A DNA stretch of 64,000 bases from Streptomyces purpureus (GTDB lineage Bacteria > Actinomycetota > Actinomycetes > Streptomycetales > Streptomycetaceae): the NCBI RefSeq assembly GCF_014648195.1, contig NZ_BMQQ01000021.1:67583-131582 (forward strand), given 5' to 3'. Positions 39,282-48,385 of the stretch are shown one piece after another. The position numbers and the translations under genes were made by a program. A model generated the notes under the pieces. That model was not told the origin of the DNA and did not search any database. It worked only from the letters and a program-made list of their open reading frames with translations. Each line of letters opens with the position of its first letter. Positions within the stretch are counted from its first letter, which is position 1.

Positions 39282-42200
39282 CTCGCCTCCTGGAGGAGGT
39301 GGAGGCGGTGCGCCATCGCGGCGGCCTCGCCGCGGCCGGCGACGCCGAGCTTGGCCAGGATGTTGGAGACATGGACGCTCGCCGTCTTCGGCGAGATGAA
39401 GAGCTCCTCGGCGATCTGGCGGTTGGTGCGGCCTGCGGCGACCAGGCCGAGGACGTCCTGCTCCCGGGGGGTGAGGCCGAAGCCGTCCTCGTCCGGGGGC
39501 GAGGCGGGTTCGCCGGGCGTCAGGGAGAGGCGGGCCCGGGCGGCGAGGAGTTCCAGGCTCTCGCGCAGCGGCCGGGCACCGAGGTGGACGGCGACGAGAT
39601 GGGCCTCGCACAGCAGCGCGGCGGCCTCCTCCCGGCGGCCGCCCGAGGCCAGGAGCGCGTCGGCCCAGCGGTGCCGGGCCCGGGCCAGGTCGTAGGGGCG
39701 TTCCAGGGGGCCGAAGGCGCGGGCGGCCTCGGCCCAGCGGTCGGGGTCGTCGTGGCCCTCGGCGCGGGTCAGTTCGGCGGAGACGGACAGGGAGTGGGCG
39801 ATCCAGACCGCTTCCGGGGCGGGGAGGGACTTGGCGATCGAGCGAATACGGGACAGGGCCTCGGCGCGACCCTCGGCGGCGGCCGGCAGGCCGCGGGTGT
39901 CGGCCTCGGCGGTGACGGCGGCGAGCAGCAGGGGCCAGGCGTAGCGCTGGCTGCCGGGCGGGAAGCCGGCCTCGGCGCATTCGGCGAGCAGGGTCCGGAC
40001 GTCCCCGAGGCGGCCCTCGGCGGCGGCGATGCTCACGGCGACCCGGGTCATCGGCAGGGTGTACTGCATCTGGGGGTCGTGCTTGCCGTAGGCGGCGCGG
40101 GCGAGTTCCAGGAGCTCGGTGGCGGTGGCCAGTTCACCTCGGGCCTCGGCGAGCTGGGCGAGCCGGAGTGCGGCGGAGCCGCGGGGCTTGGCGCTGTAGG
40201 CGATGCGCTGGAGCCGCTGGGCGCCGTCGAGGGCCTCGTCCCAGTGGCCGAGGGATATCTGGGACTCGGTGAGGTTGGACAGGATCCAGCCCTCGTGGTC
40301 GAGCAGGCCCCAGCACTGGGTGAGCTCGATGCCTTCGCGGGCGACCTCAACGGCCTGGCGGGAGCGGCCGACGCCTTCCAGGCTGGAGGAGAGGTTGGTC
40401 CGGGACCGGGCGGCTTCGCTGATCAGGCCAAGCTGGACGGTCCGTTCGCTCACGCCGGCCATCTCGGCGAGTCCGCGTTCCACGTCGCCGGAGTCGACCA
40501 TGAGGGCGCCGAGGGTGAGCCGGGCGTTGAGTTCCATCTCCTCGGCCTGGACGAGCTGGGCGTACTCGACAGCTCGTTCGGCGGCGGCGAAGGTCTCCAG
40601 GCCGGGGGCGTGGAGCATGCCCCAGCCGGCGGCGGTGGCGAGGACCTGGGCGTGCACGGCGGAGGGGGGCAGGCCGCGGACGAGCTCCTGGGCGGTGGCG
40701 ATCTCGGCCCAGCCGTCGCCGCGGGCGAGGCCGGAGACGAGCCGGGAGCGCTCGATCCAGAACCATGCGGCGCGTACGGGGTCGTGGTCGGTGGCGTTCT
40801 CCCCTTCGAGGAGGCGCAGCGCCATCTTGACGATTTTCAGGGCCCGTTCGCGTTCGCCGCAGAGCCGGGCGGCGACGGCCGCCTCGGCGAGCAGGTCGAG
40901 GTAGCGCAGCGGGGTGGTGGCGGGGTCGCAGCCGCAGGGCGGGTAGGCGCCGGCGTAGTCGATGGGCCGCAGGCCGGCCCGTACGTCGGCGGGGACGTCG
41001 TCCCACAGCTCCATGGCCCGCTCGAGGAGGCGGAGTTGTTCGGCGTAGGCGTGGCGCTTGCGGGCTTCGACGGAGGCGCGCAGGACGACGGGAAGGGCCT
41101 TGGTGAAGTCGTGGGCGTGGTACCAGTAGCTGGCCAGGCGGGTGGCCCGTTCGTCGTCGCGGACGAGGGAGGGGTCGGCCTCAAGGGCTTCGGCGTAGCG
41201 GCGGTTGAGGCGGGAGCGTTCGCCGGGCAGCAGGTCGTCGCTGACGGCCTCGCGGACGAGGGAGTGGCGGAAGCGGTAGCCGTTGCCGTCCGGGGCGGCG
41301 ATCAGGATGTTGGCGCCGACGGCGGAGCGCAGGGCCTCGATGAGGTCGTCCTCGGCGAGCCGGGCGACGTCGGCGAGCAGGTCGTACTCGACGGTGGAGC
41401 CGCCCTCGGCGACGATCCGGGCGACCTTCTGGGCGTCCTCGGAGAGTTCCTCGACGCGGACGAGGAGGAGGTCGCGCAGGGAGGCGCTGATGGTGCCGGA
41501 GGCGCAGCCGCTGGTGTGGCAGACGACGAGTTCCTCGACGAAGAAGGCGTTGCCGTCGGAGCGGCTGAAGATCTCGTCGACGAGCGCGGGGTCGGGCTCG
41601 GCGGCCATGATGCCGGTGAGCTGGCGGTGCACCTCGGTGCGGGTGAAGCGGGAGAGCTCGATGCGGCGGACGGTGCGCAGCCGGTCGAGTTCGGCGAGGA
41701 AGGGGCGCAGCGGATGGCGGCGGTGGATGTCGTCGGCGCGGTAGGTGGCGATGACGGCGAGCCGGCCGCGGCGCAGGGTGCGGAAGAGATAGGCGAGCAG
41801 GTGCCGGGTGGAGGCGTCCGCCCAGTGCAGGTCCTCCAGGACGAGGACGACCGTGCGGTCGGTGGCGAGGCGTTCCAGGAGCCGGCCGGTGAGCTCGAAG
41901 AGGCGGGCGGTGCCGGTCTCGTGGTACGCCTCCTGGCTGCCGGCGTCACCCAGTTCGGGCAGGAGCCGGGCGAGTTCGCCCTCCTGTCCGGCGGCCGCGG
42001 AGGCGAACTCCTCGGGCAGGCGGCGGCGCAGGGAGCGCAGGGCGGTGGAGAAGGGCGCGTACGGCAGTCCGTCGGCGCCGATCTCGACGCAGCCGCCGAC
42101 CGCGACCACCGCGCCACGCCCGCAGGCCTCGTCGAGGAACTCCTCGACGAGGCGGGTCTTGCCGACCCCGGCCTCGCCACCGATCAGGAGCGACTGGGGC

Positions 42201-42304
42201 TCTCCTGCGGTGGCGCGGCCCAAGGCGCCGGTGAGGGTGGTCAGTTCACCGGCTCTGCCGACGAACACGGGGCTGACGGACGTGTTCTCCACGCCGCCGA
42301 GCAT
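39278..42304 (-). CDS. LAL-type LuxR-family regulator (large ATP-binding)
   Basis: 1008-aa STAND regulator. Walker A is LLIGGEAGVGKTRLVEEF near residue 42; Walker B is VVLVLEDLHWADASTRHLLAY near 150; the middle has many TPR-like helical repeats; the C-terminal LuxR HTH is FGLTPREQDVLGLVAAGRTN then RQIAEELFISPKTASVHVSN. The ATG at 42304 (MLGGVENTSV) has GGAGGGG at good distance; an in-frame ATG at 42355 would add 17 residues. LAL proteins activate neighbouring or distant operons, commonly sugar or secondary-metabolite genes; the target here is unknown. Confidence 0.93.
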   Translation of the reverse strand: MLGGVENTSVSPVFVGRAGELTTLTGALGRATAGEPQSLLIGGEAGVGKTRLVEEFLDEACGRGAVVAVGGCVEIGADGLPYAPFSTALRSLRRRLPEEFASAAAGQEGELARLLPELGDAGSQEAYHETGTARLFELTGRLLERLATDRTVVLVLEDLHWADASTRHLLAYLFRTLRRGRLAVIATYRADDIHRRHPLRPFLAELDRLRTVRRIELSRFTRTEVHRQLTGIMAAEPDPALVDEIFSRSDGNAFFVEELVVCHTSGCASGTISASLRDLLLVRVEELSEDAQKVARIVAEGGSTVEYDLLADVARLAEDDLIEALRSAVGANILIAAPDGNGYRFRHSLVREAVSDDLLPGERSRLNRRYAEALEADPSLVRDDERATRLASYWYHAHDFTKALPVVLRASVEARKRHAYAEQLRLLERAMELWDDVPADVRAGLRPIDYAGAYPPCGCDPATTPLRYLDLLAEAAVAARLCGERERALKIVKMALRLLEGENATDHDPVRAAWFWIERSRLVSGLARGDGWAEIATAQELVRGLPPSAVHAQVLATAAGWGMLHAPGLETFAAAERAVEYAQLVQAEEMELNARLTLGALMVDSGDVERGLAEMAGVSERTVQLGLISEAARSRTNLSSSLEGVGRSRQAVEVAREGIELTQCWGLLDHEGWILSNLTESQISLGHWDEALDGAQRLQRIAYSAKPRGSAALRLAQLAEARGELATATELLELARAAYGKHDPQMQYTLPMTRVAVSIAAAEGRLGDVRTLLAECAEAGFPPGSQRYAWPLLLAAVTAEADTRGLPAAAEGRAEALSRIRSIAKSLPAPEAVWIAHSLSVSAELTRAEGHDDPDRWAEAARAFGPLERPYDLARARHRWADALLASGGRREEAAALLCEAHLVAVHLGARPLRESLELLAARARLSLTPGEPASPPDEDGFGLTPREQDVLGLVAAGRTNRQIAEELFISPKTASVHVSNILAKLGVAGRGEAAAMAHRLHLLQEAS

Positions 42305-42362
42305 CGCACACCCCTCCGCCCGCGCGGCAGCCGAGATCGGGACGACCGTCGCCATGGCCGGG

Positions 42363-42536
42363 TCACGCGGCCCGGGTGAAGGCGCTCGGCGACCGGCTCA
42401 CCCGCCCTTCCGCCTCGTGCTTGGCGGACCGGCGCTGGGCGCGGCGGGCCTTGCGGAACTGGCCGGCCAGGCGCTCGGCGTCGGCGCGGGCGATGAGCTC
42501 GGCCTGGTTGATGCGGTGCAGCTCGTACTCGAACAT
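42363..42536 (-). CDS. Small basic helical protein, 57 aa
   Basis: MFEYELHRINQAELIARADA then ERLAGQFRKARRAQRRSAKHEAEG and a Ser/Arg tail. The ATG at 42536 is preceded by AGGGAG at a 6-base distance. It precedes the LAL regulator on the same strand with a 58-base gap. The amphipathic helix and the strong ribosome site argue for a real gene; I recognise no family. Confidence 0.65.
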   Translation of the reverse strand: MFEYELHRINQAELIARADAERLAGQFRKARRAQRRSAKHEAEGRVSRSPSAFTRAA

Positions 42537-42696
42537 CGTGTTCTCCCTGGGTGAGGTGTCGCCTTTCGCGATGCCTCTACTTTCGTCTCCCAGGGGGTGC
42601 GGTCACATCGGGTAAGTGCCGCATGTTCGGGGACCGGGGTGCCTTAGGCGGCGGCCCGGGGTCTCACGTACGGGCTAAGGCCATGCCCAGGGCGCC

Positions 42697-43254
42697 TTAG
42701 GCGGCCCGGGCGGCGCGCCATTCGGGGGCGAGGACGGACCAGATCTCGGTGTCGCCGCGGACCCCTCGGTGGACGTCGTTGCCGCGCAGGAGGCCGTCGC
42801 GGGTCATGCCGAGCCGCTTGGCGACGTTGATGCTGGCGGTGTTGAGCGGGGAGACCTGCCACTCCACGCGGTGGATGCCGCGCTCCTCGACGGCCCAGTC
42901 GATGATGACCCGGGCGGCCCGGGTGACCAGGCCCTTACCGGCTGCCGCGGGCTCCAGCCAGCAGCCCGCCTCGGCGGTGCCCCGGCCCGTGTCCATGGTG
43001 CGGAAGAGGACTCCGCCGACGAGGGTGCCGTCGGTCCAGATGCCGTAGATCCGGCCGGTGTCGGTGGCGGCCTTCTCGGCGTACCGCTGGAGGAAGGCGC
43101 GGGCGGAGTCAAGGTCGTGGCAGACGTCGGCGAGGGGGACGTACCGGCTGATGTAGTCGCGGCCGCGGTCGAGGTGGGCGAGGTACTCCTCGGCCTGCCA
43201 GGGCTCCAGGGGCCTGAGCTCGGCGCCGTCGTCACCCAGCGATATCGCGAACAT
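42697..43254 (-). CDS. GNAT acetyltransferase (RimJ/RimL type)
   Basis: 185-aa N-acetyltransferase of the ribosomal-protein-alanine type: LRPLEPWQAEEYLAHLDRGR, GTAEAGCWLEPAAAGKGLVT (acetyl-CoA loop) and HRVEWQVSPLNTASINVAKR then LGMTRDGLLRG. Start ATG 43254 with GGAGGAG upstream. Its first 23 bases overlap the end of the MMPL exporter gene, so it is translated from the same message. The substrate is a protein N-terminus or a small amine, not identified. Confidence 0.9.
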   Translation of the reverse strand: MFAISLGDDGAELRPLEPWQAEEYLAHLDRGRDYISRYVPLADVCHDLDSARAFLQRYAEKAATDTGRIYGIWTDGTLVGGVLFRTMDTGRGTAEAGCWLEPAAAGKGLVTRAARVIIDWAVEERGIHRVEWQVSPLNTASINVAKRLGMTRDGLLRGNDVHRGVRGDTEIWSVLAPEWRAARAA

Positions 43255-45472
43255 CCTCGATCTCCTCCGTGCGAACCGTCAGAAGCTGCCCAGGGATCTT
43301 CGCACGGGCGTCGGCCGCCTCGCGGCACTCGGACGGTTCGATACTGATGCGCGGCAGACGCCGGTCCAGCCAGCGCGGCAGCCACCAGTTGGCGCCGCCG
43401 AGCATGTGCATCAGGGCGGGGACGAGGAGCGTGCGCAGGACGAAGGCGTCCAGGGCGACGGCGGCGGCGAGCGCGATGCCGAACATCGCGATGACCCGGT
43501 CGCCGGAGAGGACGAAGGCGAGGAAGACGGAGATCATGATGACCGCCGCGGAGTTGATCACGCGGCTGGTCTCGGCGAGGCCGACCCGGACCGCGCGGCG
43601 GTTGTCGCCGGTCTCCAGCCACTCCTCGTACATCCGGCTCACCAGGAAGACCTGGTAGTCCATGGAGAGCCCGAAGAGCACCGAGACCATGATCACGGGC
43701 AGGAAGGGTTCGATCGGGCCCGCGCTGCCGAGGCCGAGCAGCTCGCTGCCCCAGCCCCACTGGAAGATCGCGACGACGATGCCGAAGGAGGAGGCGACGG
43801 CGGCCACGTTCATCAGGGCGGCCTTGAGCGGGATGCCGATGGAGCGGAAGGCGAGCAGGAGCAGCAGGCAGCCGAGGGTGATGACGACGCCGACGAAGAG
43901 GGGCAGCTTGCCGATGATGATCTCGGCGAAGTCGTCGTAGGACGCGGTGAGGCCGCCGACGTGGACGTCCAGGCTCGTGCCGTGTTCGGCGGCGGGCAGG
44001 ACGTCCTGGCGGAGCCGGTCGACAAGGTCGCTGGTGTCCTGGGACTGGGGGGAGGACGCCGGTACGACGGTGAGGACCGCGGTGTCGCCGGAGCTGTTGT
44101 AGGCGATCGGGGAGACGGTCTCGACGCCGCTGGTGGCGCGCAGCGCGTCGGGAAGCTCGCGCAGGGCGAGCCGGTCGTCGGCTCCGTCGAGGGTGGCGAC
44201 GAGGGTGAGGGGGCCGTTCACGCCGGGCCCGAAGCCGTCGGCGAGCAGGTCGTAGGCCTGGCGGGTGGTCGCCGTGGCGGGGTTGTTGCCCTGGTCGGAG
44301 GTGCCGAGGTGGAGCGAGAACGTCGGCAGGGCGAGGACCAGCATGACCACGGCCGCGACGGCGCCGAGGAGCTTGGGGTGGCGCTCGACGAAGGCGGCCC
44401 AGCGGGCGGCGAAGCCGGTGGGCAGTTCGGGCTGGGGGCCGTGCTCGGCGAGATGGCGCCGCTCGCGGCGGGAGAGGGCCCGCGGGCCGATGAAGGAGAG
44501 CAGTGCGGGCAGCAGGGTCACGGACGCGGCGACGGTGAGGACGACGGTGAGACAGGCCGCGATGGCGACACCGTTGAGGAAGCTGAGCCGCAGTATCAGC
44601 ATGCCGAGCAGGGCGATGCAGACGGTCGCGCCGGCGAAGACGACGGCCCTGCCGGTGGTGGCGACGGCGTTCTCGGCGGCTTCGGAGACGCTGAGGCCGC
44701 GTTTGAGGCCCTTGCGGTGGCGCGTGACGATGAAGAGGGCGTAGTCGATGCCGACGCCGAGGCCGATGAGCATGCCGAGCATCGGGGCGAAGTCGGCGAC
44801 GGTCATGACATGGCCGAGGAGCCCGATCCCGGCGTAGGCGGTGCCGACGCTGACCAGTGCGGTGGCGATGGGCAGCAGGCTCGCGGCGAGGGAGCCGAAG
44901 GCGAGGAGCAGGACGACGGCGGCCACCACGACGCCGACGGCTTCGGCGAGGTGCCCGCCGGGGGCCTCGGTGAGCGCGACGGCGGTGCCGCCGAGCTCGA
45001 CCTGGAGGCCGTCCGCCTCGGCCGCCTTGGCGGTGTCGACGAGCGCCTGTGCCTGGCTCTCGGGGATGTCGTCGGCCTGCTCGTGGAAGGTGACGACGGC
45101 GTAGGCGGTGTGCCCGTCCTCGCTGATCCGGGACGCGCCGCCGGGGCCGTCGTACGGGCTCACGACGGAGGCGATACCGGGGAGCTCGGCGACGTCGTCG
45201 AGCATGTCGGTCATGCGCTCTTCGACGGCGATGGCGCGGACGCTGCCCCGGTCGGTGTGCCAGACGATGGTGTCGGTGTCATCGCCGGCGCCCTGGAAGC
45301 CGGCCTCGAGGAGGGCGGTGGCGCGGCCGGACTCGGTCCCGGGGGCGTCGTAGTCGTTGGAGTACGCGCCGCCCGCCACGGCCGCCGCGGCGGTCACGCC
45401 GCCGAAGGCGGCGAGCCAGAGCAGGACGGCGGCAAGACGGTGCTTGATGCACCACCGGGCGATGGCGGCCAA
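43232..45472 (-). CDS. MMPL-family (RND superfamily) exporter
   Basis: 746-aa membrane transporter with the two-fold MMPL plan: a helix, an extracytoplasmic domain (SNDYDAPGTESGRATALLEA), then a five-helix block with GLGVGIDYALFIVTRHR, repeated in the second half (FGLSMDYQVFLVSRMYEEW). These proton-driven exporters move lipids or hydrophobic compounds. TTG 45472 (LAAIARWCIKHRL) follows AGGGAG and gives the common N-terminus; in-frame ATGs at 45532, 45544 and 45556 lie in a 12-base repeat. It overlaps a GNAT gene at its 3' end. Confidence 0.9.
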   Translation of the reverse strand: MAAIARWCIKHRLAAVLLWLAAFGGVTAAAAVAGGAYSNDYDAPGTESGRATALLEAGFQGAGDDTDTIVWHTDRGSVRAIAVEERMTDMLDDVAELPGIASVVSPYDGPGGASRISEDGHTAYAVVTFHEQADDIPESQAQALVDTAKAAEADGLQVELGGTAVALTEAPGGHLAEAVGVVVAAVVLLLAFGSLAASLLPIATALVSVGTAYAGIGLLGHVMTVADFAPMLGMLIGLGVGIDYALFIVTRHRKGLKRGLSVSEAAENAVATTGRAVVFAGATVCIALLGMLILRLSFLNGVAIAACLTVVLTVAASVTLLPALLSFIGPRALSRRERRHLAEHGPQPELPTGFAARWAAFVERHPKLLGAVAAVVMLVLALPTFSLHLGTSDQGNNPATATTRQAYDLLADGFGPGVNGPLTLVATLDGADDRLALRELPDALRATSGVETVSPIAYNSSGDTAVLTVVPASSPQSQDTSDLVDRLRQDVLPAAEHGTSLDVHVGGLTASYDDFAEIIIGKLPLFVGVVITLGCLLLLLAFRSIGIPLKAALMNVAAVASSFGIVVAIFQWGWGSELLGLGSAGPIEPFLPVIMVSVLFGLSMDYQVFLVSRMYEEWLETGDNRRAVRVGLAETSRVINSAAVIMISVFLAFVLSGDRVIAMFGIALAAAVALDAFVLRTLLVPALMHMLGGANWWLPRWLDRRLPRISIEPSECREAADARAKIPGQLLTVRTEEIEDVRDIAG

Positions 45473-45530
45473 AGGACGGGCTCCCTGGGTGGTTCGTGGA
45501 TCTTTACCGGGAAGAGCCCGCAAAGAACAC

Positions 45531-45554
45531 ATGACCTGGCGCATGACCTGACGC
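45531..45554. repeat. 12-base tandem repeat in front of the MMPL gene
   Basis: ATGACCTGGCGC and ATGACCTGACGC are direct copies, followed by ATGAGC. On the minus strand they read as repeated CAGGTCATGCG blocks next to a TATATA stretch and an upstream TTGACT. They look like paired binding sites at or near the start of transcription. Confidence 0.5.
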
Positions 45555-45626
45555 ATGAGCTATATACGACCACTCTCGCAGTCAAACGTGATCCTTTGCC
45601 CCTTTCGTGTCCATCCTCACAGCGGT

Positions 45627-45665
45627 GCGCGGAGGCCCCGGGACGGACATCCCGGGCCTCCGCGC
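45627..45665 (-). terminator. Terminator after the phospholipase C gene
   Basis: GCGCGGAGGCC and GGCCTCCGCGC with an inner CGGGA/TCCCG form a strong hairpin 40 bases beyond the phospholipase stop, upstream of the MMPL promoter. Confidence 0.8.
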
Positions 45666-45704
45666 GTCCTGCTCTTCGTGATTCGGCCCTCGCGGCGCCG
45701 CCGC

Positions 45705-47795
45705 TCAGCCGGAGACGCTCACCCGCCCGTTCTCGATGTGACCCATCAGACGGCGGTAGAAGCCGTCGGCCGCCGTCACCTCGATGTCGTACCAGCCGTG
45801 GGCGTCGGCGGCGGAATGTACGACCGTACGGCCGCGGCCCGGCTTGACCGTGACGGTACGGGTCCAGTCGGCGAGGTCGGCGTCGTCGACGTAGCCGAGC
45901 GGGCGGACCGTGAAGGTGACCGGCTCGCTGCCGCTGCTGCGGAGCGAGAGGTGCAGGTCACGGTCGTGGTGGTCGATGCGGGAGTGGAGCGCGGCGCCGC
46001 CGTCGCGGCGTCCGGCGAACTCGCGGCGGAAGCCGTTGGGGCCGGTGACCGTGAAGCGGTACCGCTCCCGGGTAAGGGGCACGGTCCATTGCGCCTTGCC
46101 CCTTACATCGCGGTGCTGGGGTTCGGTGAACTCACCCTCGTACGGGTAGAGCGCGAAGTGCGCGCTCGCCTTGCCGGTGTTGCGCAGCTCCAGGGTCATG
46201 GCGCCGTCGGCGAGGGTGCCGTAGGCGTCCGGCTGGTACGGCAGCGGCCGCGCGGGGCGGGTGCCGGGCTCCTGGACGGGCATCTTCTGCACCAGCGGCG
46301 GCTGGGGCCGCCAGCGGCCGCTGAACGGCGGCACGGCGCCCGGCTGGTCGACCGGGGGCAGGCGGTGGCCGCGGCGGAAGTCGAAGGCGGAGGTGAGGTC
46401 ACCGGTGACGGCGCGCCGCCAGGGGGTGATGTTGGGCTCCTCGACCCCCGTCCACCTCTCCAGGAACCGGATCACGGAGGTGTGGTCGAAGACCTCGGAG
46501 CAGACGTAGCCGCCGACCGACCAGGGCGAGACCACCAGCAGCGGGACGCGGATGCCGAGGCCGGTGGGCAGGCCTTTGAACCGTTCGTCAGCGTTGTCGG
46601 TAGGCGGGACGGGCGGAGGGACGTGATCGAAGAAGCCGTCGTTCTCGTCGTAGTTGATCAGTACGACGGTGTGCCGCCAGACGTCCGGATGGGAGCCGAG
46701 GGCGTCGAGGATCTTGTAGACGAGGGTGGCCGAGGCGATCGGCGAGGACGAGCCGGGGTGCTCGGAGTCGATCGCGGAGGGCACCAGGTAGGAGACCTCG
46801 GGCAGGGTGCCGGCGGCGACGTCGGCGCGGAAGGCGTCGGCGAGGGTGCCGGTCTCCACCCGGCGCAGCCCCCGCTCGAAGAGGGAGCGCTCGGCGTCGG
46901 TCAGGGTGGCGACGCCCTCCTCCAGGAGGGCGAGGAGCCGGGCCCGCTCGGCGGTGTCGGCGGTGTCGCGGACGGCGGCGTAGAAGGACTCCATGAAGGT
47001 GTGCCCGCCGGTGCGGGCCAGCGCCTTGCGGGCGATCTTCTTGAAGGAAGTGAAGAACTCGATGTTGTTGTCGGTGAAGTTCTCCCATTCGGTGTACGTC
47101 TTCCAGGTCCGCCCGGCGGCCTCCAGACGCTCCGCGTAGGTGGGCCAGGGGTAGCCGGGGTGGGTGCCCTCGGCGTACGCGGCGTTGGTCACGGCCCGGC
47201 TGCCGTCGGCTTCGAAGCCCGTCCAGCCGGACCACAGATGGTTGCGGTTGGGGCTGGTGGAGGTGTGGATCGAGGAGTGGTAGGCGTCGCAGATGGTGAA
47301 GGTGTCCGCGAGCTCGTAGTGCAGCGGGATGTCCCGGCGGTCGTAGTACGCCATGGTCGCGGCGGTCTTGGCGGAGACCCAGCCGTCCATCCAGCCGCCG
47401 TGCCAGGCCTTGGCTCCGCCGCTCCAGGAGTGGTCGAGGTCGCCGATGTACTGGAGGTCCTTCTTCTGGGCCTCGGCGGCGGTGCGGACGGGGAAGGGCA
47501 GGACGGTCCGGCCGAGCGCGGTGGGCTGTTCGAACACCGGCCTGCCGCTGGGGAGCTCGATGGCGTTGCGGTCACCAAAGCCGCGGACGCCGCGCAGGGT
47601 GCCGAAGTAGTGATCGAAGGAACGATTCTCCTGCATCAGTACGACGACGTGCCGGACGGCCGACATCCCCCCGGCCGGCGGCCCCGCCGCCATCGCCGCC
47701 TGCAGCGACGGCGGAAGCAACGAGCCTGCGGCGGCCGCTCCGAGGCCGCCTCCGCCCAGCGCGAGCAGCCTTCTGCGCGAAATCTCGGGTGACAA
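45705..47795 (-). CDS. Phosphocholine-specific phospholipase C, Tat-exported
   Basis: 696-aa secreted phosphoesterase. The twin-arginine signal is SRRRLLALGGGGLGAAAAG at residues 6-24. The catalytic domain has VRHVVVLMQENRSFDHYFGT (metal ligands and nucleophile Asn/Glu region), CDAYHSSIHTSTSPNRNHLW, NYDENDGFFDHVPPP and HTSVIRFLERW, followed by two C-terminal DUF756-type beta domains. It cleaves phosphatidylcholine or sphingomyelin outside the cell. TTG 47795 is the start, with GGAGG six bases upstream. A long palindrome precedes it, a candidate operator; phosphate control would be plausible for this family. Confidence 0.95.
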   Translation of the reverse strand: MSPEISRRRLLALGGGGLGAAAAGSLLPPSLQAAMAAGPPAGGMSAVRHVVVLMQENRSFDHYFGTLRGVRGFGDRNAIELPSGRPVFEQPTALGRTVLPFPVRTAAEAQKKDLQYIGDLDHSWSGGAKAWHGGWMDGWVSAKTAATMAYYDRRDIPLHYELADTFTICDAYHSSIHTSTSPNRNHLWSGWTGFEADGSRAVTNAAYAEGTHPGYPWPTYAERLEAAGRTWKTYTEWENFTDNNIEFFTSFKKIARKALARTGGHTFMESFYAAVRDTADTAERARLLALLEEGVATLTDAERSLFERGLRRVETGTLADAFRADVAAGTLPEVSYLVPSAIDSEHPGSSSPIASATLVYKILDALGSHPDVWRHTVVLINYDENDGFFDHVPPPVPPTDNADERFKGLPTGLGIRVPLLVVSPWSVGGYVCSEVFDHTSVIRFLERWTGVEEPNITPWRRAVTGDLTSAFDFRRGHRLPPVDQPGAVPPFSGRWRPQPPLVQKMPVQEPGTRPARPLPYQPDAYGTLADGAMTLELRNTGKASAHFALYPYEGEFTEPQHRDVRGKAQWTVPLTRERYRFTVTGPNGFRREFAGRRDGGAALHSRIDHHDRDLHLSLRSSGSEPVTFTVRPLGYVDDADLADWTRTVTVKPGRGRTVVHSAADAHGWYDIEVTAADGFYRRLMGHIENGRVSVSG

Positions 47796-47815
47796 GACCG
47801 ACCTCCAGTCGACGG

Positions 47816-47841
47816 CCAATGGTTCGCCTTCGAGCCATTGG
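47816..47841. promoter_or_regulatory. 26-base palindrome upstream of phospholipase C
   Basis: CCAATGG-t-TCG-cctt-CGA-g-CCATTGG lies 21 bases before the phospholipase start. The arms are exact apart from single central-facing bases. It probably acts as an operator or forms a hairpin at the 5' end of the message. Confidence 0.5.
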
Positions 47842-47983
47842 GTGGTTCGCGGGGACGGTAGTGAGAGCGGGTGACAGTGAGAAGACCTGGCGCCGACCAC
47901 GAGACGAACGTCCAACACCCGGCCCCCGGGAGTCCATCCGCATCCCGCCCCACACCGGGGCGCGGTTGTGGAATGCTGCACGC

Positions 47984-48385
47984 ATGCTGGACGAGTCGCT
48001 GACCGCCCTGGCCGCCGCAGGCGGCGGGGCCGTGGTCGCCGCGATGGCCACCGACGCCTGGCACGTCACCCGGGACGGTGTGGTGCGGCTGTTCCGGGGG
48101 CGGGCGGAGGTCGAGCGGCGGCTCGAGGACGACGCCGCCCTCGTCGCCGGGGCCGAGGACACCGACGACGCGCGACAGGCGCTCGCACCCGCCTGGGCCC
48201 TGCGGCTGCGGGCCCTCCTCGCCGAGCACCCGGAGTACGCCGACGAGGTGCGCGCGCTCATGGCCGGGCTTCCGCAGGCGCACCATTCGGTCCAGCACAA
48301 CACCGCTCACGACAACGCCCGGGTCTTCGGGGTCCAGCACGGGAGCATCGTCATCCACCCCCACCCCGACCAGGCGGGCGCGTGA
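47984..48385 (+). CDS. Small possible effector with C-terminal amyloid-like motif
   Basis: 133-aa protein. The N-terminal domain (1-100) starts with a Gly-rich hydrophobic helix (LTALAAAGGGAVVAAMATDAW) followed by helices (VVRLFRGRAEVERRL, RQALAPAWALRLRALLAEHP, DEVRALMAGLP), similar in style to the membrane-targeting domains of bacterial NLR effectors. The tail (106-125) is NTAHDNARVFGVQHGSIVIH, which has the look of RHIM-related bacterial amyloid signalling motifs. Start ATG 47984. Its TGA overlaps the GTG of the ATPase gene that follows, whose N-terminus carries a matching motif. The role as effector is inferred. Confidence 0.75.
   Translation: MLDESLTALAAAGGGAVVAAMATDAWHVTRDGVVRLFRGRAEVERRLEDDAALVAGAEDTDDARQALAPAWALRLRALLAEHPEYADEVRALMAGLPQAHHSVQHNTAHDNARVFGVQHGSIVIHPHPDQAGA

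Noticed and set aside
39299..42379. 1026-codon plus-strand frame opposite the LAL regulator
   Set aside because: The regulator has clear Walker and HTH motifs; the opposite frame is Gly/Val/Asp filler.
42644..42862. Frame and repeated GCCTTAGGCGGC near the end of the GNAT gene
   Set aside because: The repeat is short and the frame is an Arg/Pro-rich shadow; not enough for a gene remnant.
43406..45847. 813-codon plus-strand frame opposite the MMPL exporter
   Set aside because: Low-complexity antisense frame; the exporter is certain.
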